The position numbers and the translations under genes were made by a program. Shown in pieces: positions 10,664-22,202 of a stretch of DNA of 64,000 nucleotides. Origin of the DNA: Closterium sp. Naga37s-1 (taxonomy: Eukaryota; Streptophyta; Zygnematophyceae; Desmidiales; Closteriaceae); the NCBI GenBank assembly GCA_947471745.1, contig CANJKZ010000922.1, positions 1,701,001 through 1,765,000 of the forward strand. The letters are read 5' to 3'. Each line of letters starts with the position of its first letter. The stretch's first letter is position 1. The notes below the pieces were generated by a model. The model saw nothing but the letters and a program-made list of their open reading frames with translations, was not told where the DNA came from and searched no databases.

Positions 10664-11536
10664 AAAGACGGGGTTTTGAAATCAGTGTACACGTATTCCC
10701 TAGGATAAAAGACCATAGGGTCTTCTATTTATTTCAGAAATAAAACGTGGGGGGTCTTATTAAATAGTTCCTAAATTATAAGGCCCGGGTCTTATCATAG
10801 GTGCTTTGATTTTAAAAATATAATGAAATGCAGGGGTGTTGTAATGTTGTGCAATGTTTAAAAAACGGGGAACCACCACGCGAATGTTCGAGGCCGAGGA
10901 AACGGCCTCAATCCATCTAGCATATGAAAAGTGCCTACTTATTGGCCCATATTCAGTGGTAACCATTACGATACACCACGGGGCGACCAACGTGTACCAC
11001 GTCCCCTTCATTTTGTCAGGCCGCCTCGGAACTGACACCCCATGCATGCTACGTGAGTTGTGAGCAGGAATCTCGAGGAGGCTCTATCCACGGGTGAGCG
11101 CTTTCACAGACACATCTAGAGCAGTAGCGGATTTCACTAGGACAACCAACTGCACCACTTCTGTGCACTGTGAAACTCTGCTTGTCTAATGATATTATGG
11201 AAGGGTTTGCACGGGCGAATAATTCGCCAGCCTCGAACATATCTAGGCATAGCCTAGTCATTAGCATCTCCTCGTAATGGTGACAACACCATATTCCAGG
11301 ACGTCGCAGACGGGATGCCCTTGTGTAACAACCGTCCGTCGGCCTGCTCTTATTAGGACATCGCCGCGTCCAGTGCTGCCCACGCCATCTCAGTCTTCCA
11401 GCGAGACTTCTACAAGCAGCCGTACACCACGGGCCCCGCTTCCCAAAGTTTGTGTCCCCGTCTTTCCGCAATCTTCGTGACCGCAAGGCAAGAAAAAAAG
11501 GTCCCGGATGCACCCACACCCTCGCCTTACCACCGT
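10664..11536. other. Non-coding flank left of the pogo-like transposase
   Basis: Mixed sequence with a short AAGACC/GGTCTT palindrome near 10710. I looked here for the left inverted terminal repeat of the transposon and did not find a convincing partner near 13.4 kb. No other gene is supported. Confidence 0.35.
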
Positions 11537-13319
11537 ATGATGAAGAAGGCGCGCCAAGCATACACAGCCTAGGAGAAATCGTACTGGCTGGGTATGCTAG
11601 ACACTCAGTCCGGCCTCAGCATCCACGGTTTGGCCCGGCTTGCGAACGTGATGCCGAATATTATCCGCGAATGGCGGTGCTTCAAGGAGCCTTTCCACGT
11701 CTCTGATGGGTGTCGGCGTCGCCTCGATGGCGCCGGCCGTAAGGCCAAGTGGCTATTCATGGAGAGAGCCGTATACCGTCAGTTCTTGGCACATCGTGCC
11801 AAGGGACTGGCGGTCTCAGTGAGCATGATGCAGAAATGGTCGAAGCAGTACATGAAGCACCGTCACCCTGGGGCCGATTGGCGCGCATCAAACTACTGGA
11901 CGCTCCGCTTCCGCGTCCTTTGGTCCTTGGCAAAGTGGGTTAAGACAAAGATGGGCCAAAAAATTGCCGACTGTGAGCATCATGCTTTCCCGTTCGCGAA
12001 TCGCCATTCCGCCTTGCAACAATGCTAACATGCGTCTCTTGTGACGTGTTTCAGAATTGAAGGCCAATATCAAGTCATTCTGGGAGTTCGCTCATCAGAT
12101 GTGTGTGCTTAACTCTTACCCCACCCACTTGATCGTCAACGCCGACCAAACTCCCTTCTTCCTTGAGATGCCGGCGGAACAAACACTGGAGATGAAGGGG
12201 GCACGTACGGTGCATGTCTGCACGGGGTACAAAAAGGAGCGCGTCACCGTCATGCTGGCGGTGACGGCTAGTGGGCTGAAGCTTCCACCCTATGTGGTTT
12301 TTAAGTGCAAGGCAATTCCGAAAATCGTCATTCCACGAGGTGAGTTATGTATGATGCTTGTGCACCACGTAAGATTCTTTCAAGGGTCACGATTGACTTC
12401 CACTCCCTCGTGCGCAGGTGTTGTGATCCGTGCGCAGGAACGGGGGTGGATGGAAGAAAGCCTCGTCCAAAACTGGACTACCCAAGTCCTGGACCCTTTC
12501 ATGAGGCCATTGCGGGCGGCAGGCGCAGAGATGTCTTCCTCGTTCTAGACTCTTACAGAGTCCATCTCACCGAGCGTGTCGGCGAGACGATGCGACTCTT
12601 CAGGCTGACACGTGCTGTGATCCTTGGCGGTTGCACACCACTTGTGCAACCGCTTGACGTGTCTATCAACCGCGCCTTCAAGGCGGGTGTCCGCCACCGT
12701 TACGGCTCGTGGTTCGAGGAGGAAGGGATTAGCTTCACAACCCCCGCAGGTGAGCCCGTATACCTCTATAGCTAGTCCCGCATGCACTCTCTCGGTTCGC
12801 TGAATCACACCGCCATACACCCTCCACTCCACTCCACCCTCCGCATGCAACTTGAAGAAGCCGCCGGCCGAACTCGTCCTGAAGTGGGTTGACGAGTCCT
12901 GGGCCGACGTACCCGAGGGGATGGTGAGGAAGGCATTCCTCACTTGTGGCAACTCCAACGCCGAGGATGGGAGCAAGGATCATCTGATCCTTGCTCATTT
13001 GCAGGATACGGCCGAGGTGGATGTGCTGGAGGACATGATGGAGGAGCTGGATGGGCTGGTCCCCAACCTGTTCTACCCAGCCCCCGCTGTTATTCCGCCG
13101 GATGCGACCGTCGAGGCAAAGGAGGAGGCAATGCTGGCAGCTGAAGCAGCCGAAGATGATGAGGAGGGTTTACCTCCTATGTCCGACTCCAACGAGTCCA
13201 ACGATGGTCTCGCGGGCAACGCAGACGAGTGGACCGACGAAGGGGACGAATGGTGGGCCGCTGGTCACTATGAGGGGGAAGAGGTGGACGAGTGGGTGGC
13301 AGGTAACAATGAAGACTAG
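11537..13319 (+). pseudogene. Pogo-like DDE transposase with introns, broken
   Basis: The start is set at ATG 11537 (MMKKARQAYTA), where a first helix-turn-helix begins, though a TAG at 11570 interrupts it. LSIHGLARLANVM and a CENP-B/Tc5-type DNA-binding region follow (RRLDGAGRKA, QFLAHRAKGLAVS, at 11720-11860). The catalytic domain has Asp in NADQTPFFLE (12139-12168), Asp in VFLVLDSYRVHL (about 12545) and Asp in LVQPLDVSINRAFK (about 12655). The C-terminus has VLKWVDESWADVP and a long acidic tail ending at 13319. The reading frame breaks at GTGAGC...TTTCAG (about 11974-12054), at GTGAGT...GTGCGCAG (12341-12417) and after 12748, as expected for introns. One extra frame change near 12520 and the early stop indicate a pseudogene. 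Such enzymes cut and paste DNA in the nucleus. Confidence 0.72.
12341..12417 (+). other. Probable intron in the pogo-like transposase
   Basis: GTGAGT at the left and GTGCGCAG at the right, 77 bp. Removing it joins KIVIPRG to VVIRAQERGW in frame, as expected for this family between catalytic residues one and two. Confidence 0.65.
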
Positions 13320-13448
13320 CAAGAACACGATGATATCCTTGTGCCTTGCGCATTTGCCAGGCCGTAGTTCATGACTCCAAAGGCCTCTAATATGACCATG
13401 TATGAGTAGTTGACAGATTTTTTCAATGAAAAAAGACCTTTAAGGTCC

Positions 13449-13470
13449 GGGGGGGGGGGGGGGGGGGGGG
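13449..13470 (+). repeat. Run of 22 G
   Basis: A homopolymer of 22 guanines follows GGTCC, between the transposase and the chromovirus LTR. Its length is likely unstable in replication and sequencing. Confidence 0.9.
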
Positions 13471-13498
13471 TCTTAATATTTTCAGGTCAAATGGGAGT

Positions 13499-13823
13499 TG
13501 TTACGAGTGCAATGGAACGAGATAGCGAGGATTGCACTATGTGGTCAAAAGATACAGCGTATGAGCGAAGGCATGAGCGAATACTTATGTGCGAAACATG
13601 CAACGGTTACGCGGTGCGTGCGAGCTAGCTAATGCTAGGCTGGCATCGAGGTTCGGGCTAGTCCCGAAGCGTAGGCTGACTCGGCTAGGCCAGTGGTGCA
13701 TGGTTTGGTAAAACAGTGCGCGCGAAGTTGGCGAAGCCCCGTTAGCAATAACGGGCGAACAACGGCTGTTGCTGTATGCGATATTGACAGTCGCAGTAAG
13801 GAATGTCAAGAAAATTCCTTACA
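13499..13823 (-). repeat. Chromovirus 3' LTR, about 325 bp
   Basis: On the minus strand it starts TGTAAGGAATTTTC right after the polypurine tract and ends CACTCGTAACA at 13499. TG..CA ends and position after the chromodomain stop support it. There is no partner LTR in the window, so the left boundary rests on the end motif only. Confidence 0.65.
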
Positions 13824-13845
13824 CTACCCCCCCCCCTTCAAGAAG
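13824..13845 (-). promoter_or_regulatory. Chromovirus polypurine tract
   Basis: The minus strand reads CTTGAAGGGGGGGGGG then TAG directly before the LTR. This purine run is the expected primer for plus-strand DNA synthesis. Confidence 0.7.
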
Positions 13846-13884
13846 CCCCCTCCGCTACGCGAGTGCGTGTATATCGCGGAAACC

Positions 13885-16163
13885 TCAGCTCTTCATGTGA
13901 ACTTGCAGGGCAGGGTGGTTTTCGATGTTGGCCAGGGGCACCCAGCTATCCTTAGTTGACGTGCGGTCCTTCCAGCAAACAAGGAACTCGATCCGCTTGA
14001 TGCCTGTGGGGTGTCGAATCCGATGGCTCAAAATCTTCTCGGGCTCAACGGCCGGCTCTGATGCAGGGCGAGTCATGGACGGCGGACGGTGACGAGGCAG
14101 TTGGCTTGTGGTCGGGATGTAAGGTCGAAGCAGGCTAACGTGGAATGATGGACTGATGTACCAGTCTGTCGGCAACAATAGATGGGCGGTGACTGGGGTG
14201 ATCATGTGGCTGATTGGGAACGGTCCACAGTAGTGCGGTCGATTTTCGGTACGGCGGGCAGTCTTAAATTATGTGTGTCGAGCAGTACGTAATCCCCTGA
14301 CTGGTACGTGATTGGGCGATGGTGGCAGTCAGCATTCCTCTTAATGATGACATTTGCTTTTTTGATTGCTTCTGCGGCTCTGGTGCGGGCAGCTTGCAGG
14401 ATCTCAGCAAGTTGTTGTGCGTATGGCGTTGGGTTGTCCGGGCTCGGCGTCATGGGCACTGTTGGATTTTGCCCGCAGTTCAAGTAAAACAGGAACTACT
14501 GCGTTGTCGCTGATGTGGCATTGTTGTAGACGAAATTGATCAACGGCAACTGCTGCTCCCATGTTGTCGGGTCGTCGCACGTGGCACGAATCAACTGCTC
14601 CATGGTCTGGCTCGTCCGCTCCATTTGACCGTTGGTCTCGGGGTGTTACGACGAGCTGAAGTGTAGCCTGGTCCCGAACTGCTCCCAAAGGTTCTTCCAG
14701 AAGTTGCTGGTAAACTTCGTGTCGTGGTCGCTGATTATCGCGACTAATATCCCGTGCAGTCGGACGACGGTTGCGATGAACACTCGAGCGGTTTCTTCAG
14801 CTGAGATCGATTTCCTGCATGCAGCGAAGTGAGCCATTTTCGTCAGTCTGTCAACGACGACCATTACCGCGTCATTACCCCCAGGGTTCAAAGGTAACCC
14901 TGTGACAAAATCCATGGTATCCTGCTGCCAGGCGCGCTCAAGCGGTGGAATCGGCTGCAATTGACCCGCCTTTCGTTTTCGCGAGCTCTTCATCACCTGA
15001 TACGTAGGACACGAGCCCACGTGGTGCTGTACGTTGGTCAACATCTCCGGCCAGTAGTAATAAAGCTGTAGTTGCTGTCGCATTTTTTCTACCCCGAAGT
15101 GACCCGAGGTAACCCCGTCATGTGCCTCCTGCAGTAGCAGTTCCCTCAGTAGTGAGTATGTGGGTACCCAGATTCGATTGGTGCCTGTTTTTATGTAATA
15201 GACTCCCTTTGCTTCTGCCAGTTGCTGTGAATTTCTGGTCGTGAAAAATGGGTCGGTGCAGTATCCGTGGGTGAATAGGCTTGTTAACAGTGGGTTGGTT
15301 TGGGCAAGTAGGATGGCGTGAAGTTGGGCGGTGGGGCAGGTGAGTGCATCGGAAATATTTGATGCCCCCTTTTTGTATGTGACGGTGTAGTGGAAGTTGG
15401 ACTCCAGATAGTCCAACCAGCGGATCTGTCGCGGGTTGAGGTTTGGTTGGGCGCGAAGGTACCGTAGTGCACGATGGTATGTCCGTACTGTCACGTCGGC
15501 TCCTGTCAGGTAGCACTGCCACACCTTGAACGCGTGCACGATCGCCAGCATCTCGCGGTCATGTATCGGGTAGTTGCGTTTGGGCGGGTGGAGTTTGCGG
15601 GACTCGTACGCGATTGGCTGGAGGTCGTTCCCGAAGTCCTGCAACAGTACTTGCGTCATTGACGAGCTTGAACGGATGGTGAGGATCGGCAATATGAAGT
15701 GCGGGCGGCGAGCACAAAATATTTTTGAGGGCAGAGAAGGCAGCTTGCCCTTTCTCCCCCCACGTGTACTCAACCCACTTCCTCAGCACATGGTTCTTTG
15801 GAAGGTTGCGGGGGCGTTGGTCAGTCCGAAGCGCATTACAGTGTATTCGAATGACCCGTAGCGTGTTCAAAAAGTTGTTTTTGGGCAGTTGGGTCGGTTG
15901 ACGCGGATCTAGTGGTAACCTCCTCGAAGGTCAATTTTCGAGAAAACTCGGGTTGTGCGCACTTGGTCGATCAGTTCGTTAGCTCGCGGGATGGGGTAAC
16001 GGGACTTGATGGTAACCCAGTTTAGTGCGCGGTAGTCTATGCACGTGCAAAATCCCCCGTCCTTTTTCGGTGTGAATAGTATCGGTGATGCAAAGGGTAA
16101 CGAACTCGGGCGAATGAATACTTTCTCGAGCAGGTAATCCAGCTGCTTCCTCAGTTCGTCCAA
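13885..16163 (-). pseudogene. Chromovirus pol: RT, RNase H, integrase, chromodomain
   Basis: RT fingers begin at 16163 (LDELRKQLDYLLEK, SPILFTPKKDGGF, YPIPRANELIDQ, FSKIDLRGGYH), but the segment with the YxDD box is missing between about 15910 and 15870. RNase H follows (PIAYESRKLHPPKRNYP, DREMLAIVHAF, 15650-15450). The integrase has a zinc region (GVTSGHFG, SCPTYQ, last Cys replaced by Tyr), then DTMDFVTGLPL, ISDHDTKFTSNFW and, after a stop, HPETNGQMER, so all three acidic residues remain readable. Near 14100-13890 is a chromodomain (IKRIEFLVCWKDR, DSWVPLANIENHP), known in this group to steer integration to marked chromatin. Stops lie near 14645 and 14485, plus frame changes, so it is not functional. 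Confidence 0.82.
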
Positions 16164-16320
16164 TTCAGGTTGGGTCGGTCGGAACTGTCACTGTTCTGTT
16201 GGCTGTGCCCCCGGTTCTAGTCTATCATGTGGTCGTGTGTCAAAAAGTGTAAGTGAGAAAGAATTCATTCGCCCGAGGTTGGGTCCGAGCAGGTAAGTGA
16301 ATAGTATCGGTGATGCAAAG
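16033..16320 (+). repeat. Left copy of a 288-bp direct repeat flanking Copia-E
   Basis: Starts TAGTCTATGCACG and ends GGTGATGCAAAG. It repeats at 22563-22850 on the far side of Copia-E with about three differences by eye. It is chromovirus RT DNA, so the element sits between two copies of its own target. Confidence 0.85.
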
Positions 16321-16392
16321 AATGAAATAATGTCAGAGACTTATGCACTTCAAGGAATTTGTATAGTTAGTACAGTAAAAGTACCGATAGAC

Positions 16393-16431
16393 TGACGTCA
16401 GCAAAGCGCTACGCGCCTTAGGATGACGTCA
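16393..16431 (+). promoter_or_regulatory. Two TGACGTCA palindromes in the Copia-E LTR
   Basis: TGACGTCA at 16393-16400 and again at 16424-16431, with GCGCTACGCGCC between. Both are kept in the 3' LTR (22275-22282, 22306-22313). TGACGTCA is the known binding core for bZIP/CREB-type activators, so this is a likely enhancer of element transcription (inference). Confidence 0.55.
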
Positions 16432-16604
16432 CCAGTAGCTGTAGGTATCGCGAATAGTCACGTACCTTTCCAGAACAGGAATAGCGCGAATAAATACAGC
16501 ACAGTAGGCGAACAGGTACTTTAGTCTAGTTATATATTCTGTACGCTTGTCATTTTATAATATACTTGATTTCAGAGACCTTTGATCCTGTTACAAGTCA
16601 CTCA

Positions 16605-16612
16605 TATAAAAG
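16605..16612 (+). promoter_or_regulatory. TATA box candidate of Copia-E
   Basis: TATAAAAG lies about 75 bp before the LTR end and about 180 bp after the TGACGTCA pair. It fits a polymerase II promoter whose transcript would start in the last part of the LTR. Confidence 0.5.
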
Positions 16613-16680
16613 ACTTCCACTGCTACAGGAAGCTACTATCCTAAGACTACGATCCTATTCAAACAGTTCAGATTCTATCA

Positions 16681-16692
16681 TGGTATGAGAGC
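16681..16692 (+). promoter_or_regulatory. Copia-E primer-binding site
   Basis: TGGTATGAGAGC follows the LTR with no spacer. It differs at one base from the initiator-Met site TGGTATCAGAGC. Confidence 0.8.
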
Positions 16693-16734
16693 AACTTAGG
16701 ATTAAAACAGCTTCCATCTGCCTATTCTACAACT

Positions 16735-19700
16735 ATGTCTGGATCTCCAAGGTCCAACAATGGCTCTTCTGTTACGAGCCCATCACGCCCAACTGCGTCT
16801 CCAGCTGCTGATAGTTCACATCTGCAGCAACAACAACAACAACAACAACAACAATATCAGCAACAACCGATGTACGGCATGCCATTGAGCAGTCAGCCCG
16901 TACACACAACTACAGCAGCGGCATCATCGACAGCAGCCGCCGCGACAGCAGCATCAGCAGCCTCAACAGCTGCAGCTGCAGTCCCTGGTTCTTCAAGTCA
17001 ACCGGGACAACAGTCTAACTTCGTTCCGACTGGACCTTACCAATATCAAGGTGCTTACCAACCAGCAAATCTTCAACAACGTGTTAATGCTGCCGTCTTG
17101 TCGCTTAACCAGATGTTTCCAACTCCGATGAGCATTGATGGCTCCAGTTATCAGCGTGGTCAGATGCCACAAGGAAGTGATGGGTCAAACAACTCTTTCT
17201 CCTTTGGTCCTGCTGGACAAGGACAACAAACACAACAAGGGTCACAAGCGCCATCACTCTATCAGCTACAATCAGCTGACGGTACCGGAAGTTATATTCC
17301 TGCTTCTGCAAATCCTACAAAAATCAAAACGACAATGCCTTTTAACGGTCAAGATTTTTATACCTGGAGCTTTGAGTTTGAGCTTCTTGTTCAGACCGCG
17401 GGGTTCTGGCAGCTGTATGACGGCACAGCACCATTTCCATCACACGGGTCACCACTTCAACAAGCCACTTTTCAATCGGCGTCGCTGACTGCATACACAG
17501 TTCTCGTTCGTAATCTGACTCCAACTGAACAGCTCGGAATTCGTTCTTTTCGTAACAGTGTCGCTCCCGCTGAAGCAGCTTGGTTATACCTGCAAGGGGT
17601 TCACATGGCAAAAGATACTGTCAACCAGAGTAAAATTTTGACGCAGCTGTCAAATATACAGATGATAAACGGCGAGAAGGTGACGCAGTATATTAACCGC
17701 GCTCGAAATCTGCGCGATCAACTTCAGAAGTGTGGAGGGTACTTCCCCGACGCTATGTTCCACACGGTGCTACTTGCGGGTCTTGGACCAGAATGGCGAC
17801 AGTGTCGCTCTATACTTCGGATGCAAGCACAGTTGTCCGAGGGGGCACTCTGTGCCGCTCTCATCGCCGAGCAGCAGGATATGGATCTGCACAACGCTCG
17901 AGGAGGGAAAAAGATGGTAAACAATACAGTCATTTTTTATTCTAATCCACGTCACAAGCCCGTTTGTTCTTTTTGTCGAAAACCAGGACACACTATTGAT
18001 ACCTGCTGGTCGAAAGACAAACCATCTTGGAAGCAGTCTACTTCGAAACATAATAAAGATTCTTCAAGTGAAGCAGAGAAGCCGGAAGCAGAGAAGCCGG
18101 ACGCTGAGAAGCAGAATACTGCGAAGCTGAACTCTGCGAAGCCGACTACTGCACCTGCCAAGACACAAACAAAATCAGTTATTAATTGCATGACATCAGT
18201 GTCAACGGTTTATGATCCTGATGCTGAAGAGCGGATTCACAACCGGTTCAACAACGAACTCAACACACCGATTCCACCTGAGGTCTATGCAAATCTTGCA
18301 CATACCATTGCAGGTCCCAATACTTGGTACCTCGACAGTTGCTGCGGTCAGCACATGTGTTCGTCAGAGACGCGTTTCATCGTGAATCAACGCCGTCTGG
18401 AGAATCCCGTTGTCGTCACGGTCGCCAATAACCAACGACTTACAGCTCGCTGGATTGGAAGTATTGTTCTGGACTCAGTTGAAGAAGACTTCAGTCTTCA
18501 CCTGAACGAAGTTCTTCTGGTCCCTCGGCTTGGCTTCAACCTCATGTCATCTGCACAGCTCATGAAGAACGGGATTATACTTCTCGGTGAACCTGGAAAA
18601 TTCACTCTGAAATACGGTGAAAAGAAACTTGGCACGGCAGTTGAGCAAAACGGTGTTTTCGTTTTGAACTTCATACCTGAGCGTACTACTGCTGACTCTG
18701 ATAACATTCTCTCGCTTGGTCCTTGGGAGCATCGTGATGATATTGATTACACCGACGATACAGTTCCACGTGAGGGAGTTGTCCCGACGTCTTCAACCAC
18801 GGCTGCCGCCGTCATGTTGACCTTTGACGATCAAGGCTTGAATGATGTTGAGAACTCTCGGGAGTACATGGCTGCAGTTGAAGGTTGGGGTGATCCGACG
18901 AACATGCCGACTGATGACGGCATCTGGGGGGCTGACGAACCTGATGAAACAACTTGGGGCGAGACACCTGCTGAACGCGATGCTCGTCTTCTCGCTGAAG
19001 CTGAACAACGCGTCGCTGAAATGGAGATTCTTGACTCGGGTCGTCTCGTTGGAGTTGAACCTGTACCTACAGCATCCGATCAAGAAAGCGGCGAGTTAGT
19101 ACTTGCTCCAGGCGAGTACGTGGATGTTGAGGTTCGTGTTCCACCACCAAATCTTACTCGTTACGTCGCACCTGCTTTCGATCAGATCCGCTCCGATGGT
19201 CATCAGCTTCTGTTGTCGTTCTTCGCTAACGCCGAGTACTATCTGCGCGCACAAGGTCACAAAGCCACGGGAGAAACATGGCATAAACGACTTGGTCATC
19301 CGTCGCAGTTTACGCTAAACAACACGATCAAGGCTGCAGTGCTTGACAAAAATTCGTTACTCTTACCGAGCGGTCTCGAACTGAAGCCGGTGAATCGCCC
19401 GGCACCCTGCACCATCTGCCCTGCGGCAAACCTACCGCACGAGCCGTTCCCGACTCATTTCCCTGGAGCTGACGATTATCAACTGATGGATAAGGTTTAC
19501 AGCGATATACTTAACTTACCTGAGGATGGTTTCAACGGCGAACGCTACGTTATCACATTTACAGACGCTTCTACTCGTTACGTTTGGACTGGAAACATGA
19601 CTAACTGTTTTCTTGCGTTTACAGCTTTTCGCACCTGGCTTCCTCTCGCCGAACGAGAGTCTGATACTAAGCTCAAGGCGTTTCAGTGTGACGGCGCCGG

Positions 19701-22172
19701 CGAGTATCGCAGTACTGAGTTCACGGCCTATCTGCAAGAACGCGGGATAAGACGACTTTTTTCGTTGCCTCACGCTCATCAGCAGAGTGGCGTAGCAGAG
19801 AGGCTCAACAGGACTCTGCAAGAGAAGATGCGAGCCCTTCTTGCCCAGGCTCAACTCGGCCCACTCTACTGGCCTTTCGCCATGGACCATGCAACGCTGT
19901 TGCACAATCTTCTTTCGTCCTCGGCCCTGCCCAACAACGCATCACCCCACTTGCTGTGGACGGGCAAGTTGGGTACCACTAAATTACTTCGTGTTTTCGG
20001 GTGTGTTGTTCAGTACCGTCCTCCTACCGCTCCGCTCGGGAAGTTCGATCAGCGTGCTAAGTGGGGACTACATCTTGGCATTGAAAAACAATATTTTGCC
20101 TGGCGTATCATGGATTACCGCAGCCGTCTTCTTGTTCCTGCTCGCGACTGTATTTTCTACGAGAATCTGACGCTGCCCGTCTTCGAACAACATCTTGCCA
20201 CGCAGCAAAACCCTGCCACACTTTTCCACGGTGTTCGTTCGTTCGCTAGCGCCGACGCCGAACTTGCTGCCAGCGAAGAACCTGACTCTGACGGTGCACG
20301 TGAAGCTGCTCCCGACCCACCTGTCCCCGTCACGTCATCTGGAATTCCGGAGTTTATTCCTCTTGCTGACGCGGCACCTGAGGATGTCCGCGAAGTTCAT
20401 CATACTTACCTCGTGGATGAACAACGCCAACCAATGCCGGTGGTTTCCGATAGCAGCATCCATGTCAACCCTGACGAAATTGGGGGGGCAAGTGGAGACC
20501 AGAATGATTCTGTCAATTTCGCAGGTCGTCCCGACGATAATCCACATTATCGGACCGGACTGCAAATTCAGGGACTCGCAGCAGCGGTACAGCACAGTTC
20601 TACAGTAAATTTGGAGCCGAAAACTGCCCGACAAGCTCTCTCAGGGCCTCATCGCGAAAAATGGCGTGAAGCGATGGATCGCGAACTGGCTGCCCTGGAG
20701 AAAAGGGGAACTTGGGATCTTATACCCATTGAAAAAACGGTAAACAAAAATGTTCTTACCGGTAAGTGGGTCTTCAGGGTGAAGACTAAAGCGGATGGTA
20801 CTTACGAGAAACACAAGGCACGATGGGTGGTTCGTGGTTTTGATCAGACTCATGGGATCGACTACACACTTACCTTCGCCCCGGTCAGTCGACATACGAG
20901 TGTTCGACTTGTTCTTTGCGAAGCAGCCGCGAAGAATTTTCCACTTCGACAAATTGATGTTTCAAACGCCTTTCTGTACGCTGACGTCGATGCCGAAATC
21001 TACGTCGAATATCCGCACACATATCCGACAAATCCGCCAAGTGTCTGCAAGCTCAAGAAATCACTGTATGGCATCAAACAAGCACCGCGACTGTGGCAGC
21101 AGCATTTGAACAGGAAGCTGACGGAGGTTGGGTTTCGACAACTGCCGCACGATCCCGGGATGTACCGGCTAGACGACAAGGGGAGCTATGCGTTGTTAGT
21201 GGCTTACGTGGACGACATCCTCTACGTCAGCTCGTCTACTTCGCTGGGAGATCGTATCAAAGCCGATCTGAAGAAGTCACTTGACTTAACCATTTCCACC
21301 AAAGTAACTCAATTTCTGGGGTTAAACGTTTCGCGAACTTCTTCCGCTATTCATCTCACGGCTTCGAAGTATGCGGAGTCACTCGCTAAGCGTTTCAACA
21401 TTTCCACGGATTTCGTTACTACACCTTATCGGTCTACACTCACTGGGCACGTTCCCAATCTGAAAAAATTGTCAGCAGCTGGTATTCAACTGTATCAGCA
21501 GCAGCTGGGATGTCTTCTTTTCGCAGCAGTCACTTGTCGCCCTGATCTTGCCTACGTCGCAAGTCACTTGCGCAGTTTTTACGCTGCCCGAAAGAAGAAC
21601 ACTCTCTCGACTTACAGCGTGCGCTACGCTACTTCGTCTCTACACCAACACTCGGATTGATTTTCAATGCTGGGAAGCTGACCGACAAAATGTACCTCAG
21701 CGGGTACGTTGACGCAGACCACGCTGGCGACACGTCAGATCGACGGTCACGCACGGGTTATATTTTCCGTCTCGAGCCGATTGGTCCGATTTCCTGGAAT
21801 TCCTCGAAACAGGAACGGGTGTCACTTTCATCGGCTGAAGCAGAATTCATCGCCGCTTGTGCTGCAACTCGCGAAGGTCTGTACCTGCAGGAGTTACTTG
21901 ACGAAGCAAAATTCGTCACGCCGAATCAGTTCACGTTGCAGTGCGACAACCAGAGTGCAATTACCATCGCCAACAAGCCTGGTTTCGTCAATCGCACGAA
22001 GCATATTTCGCTGCGTTACTTCTTCGTAAAAGACGCGATCGACAAGGGGAGAATGCGCCTTGTCTACTGCCCCACCAGCGACATGGCCGCTGATTCGCTT
22101 ACTAAGAAGCTGACATGTCAGAAATTTCATCACTGCAACCAGCTCAGTGGCATTTCCGAGTCAACAGGGTGA
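16735..22172 (+). pseudogene. Copia-E gag-pol, one frameshift before RNase H
   Basis: ATG 16735 opens a 1641-codon frame. The N-terminus is rich in Gln and Ala. Gag lies at about residues 190-390 and the zinc knuckle CSFCRKPGHTIDTC at 410-424. The protease is near 533, with LDSCCGQHM where other Copia proteins have DSGA. The integrase zinc motif is HKRLGH at about 849 and CTICPA at 891, with core acids in YSDILNLP, QCDGAGEY and GVAERLNRT at 923-1022. RT has GKWVFRVKTKADG, SNAFLYADVDAEIY and YVDDILYV at about 1491. Near 21590, in CGAAAGAAGAACAC, the frame slips. RNase H (DADHAGDTSDRRSRTGY, LSSAEAEFIAAC, QCDNQSAITIANKP, NRTKHISLRY) continues in the next frame to 22172. A single one-base change separates it from a complete polyprotein. 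Slippage in expression is possible but unproven. Confidence 0.88.
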
Positions 22173-22202
22173 CTACACCGAACTCCTAGAAGTGAAGGGG
22201 AG

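Larger units (their letters stand above)
16323..16680 (+). repeat. Copia-E 5' LTR, about 358 bp
   Basis: Begins near TGAAATAATGTC and ends GATTCTATCA. It matches 22203-22562 closely. The 3' copy starts TGTTGAGATAATG, so the first bases of the 5' copy have lost two bases or mutated. The primer site follows at once. Confidence 0.85.

Noticed and set aside
10690-13480. AAGACC and GGGGGGTCTT words as inverted ends of the pogo-like transposon
   Set aside because: GGGGGGTCTTA occurs in the same orientation at both sides, so these are not inverted ends.
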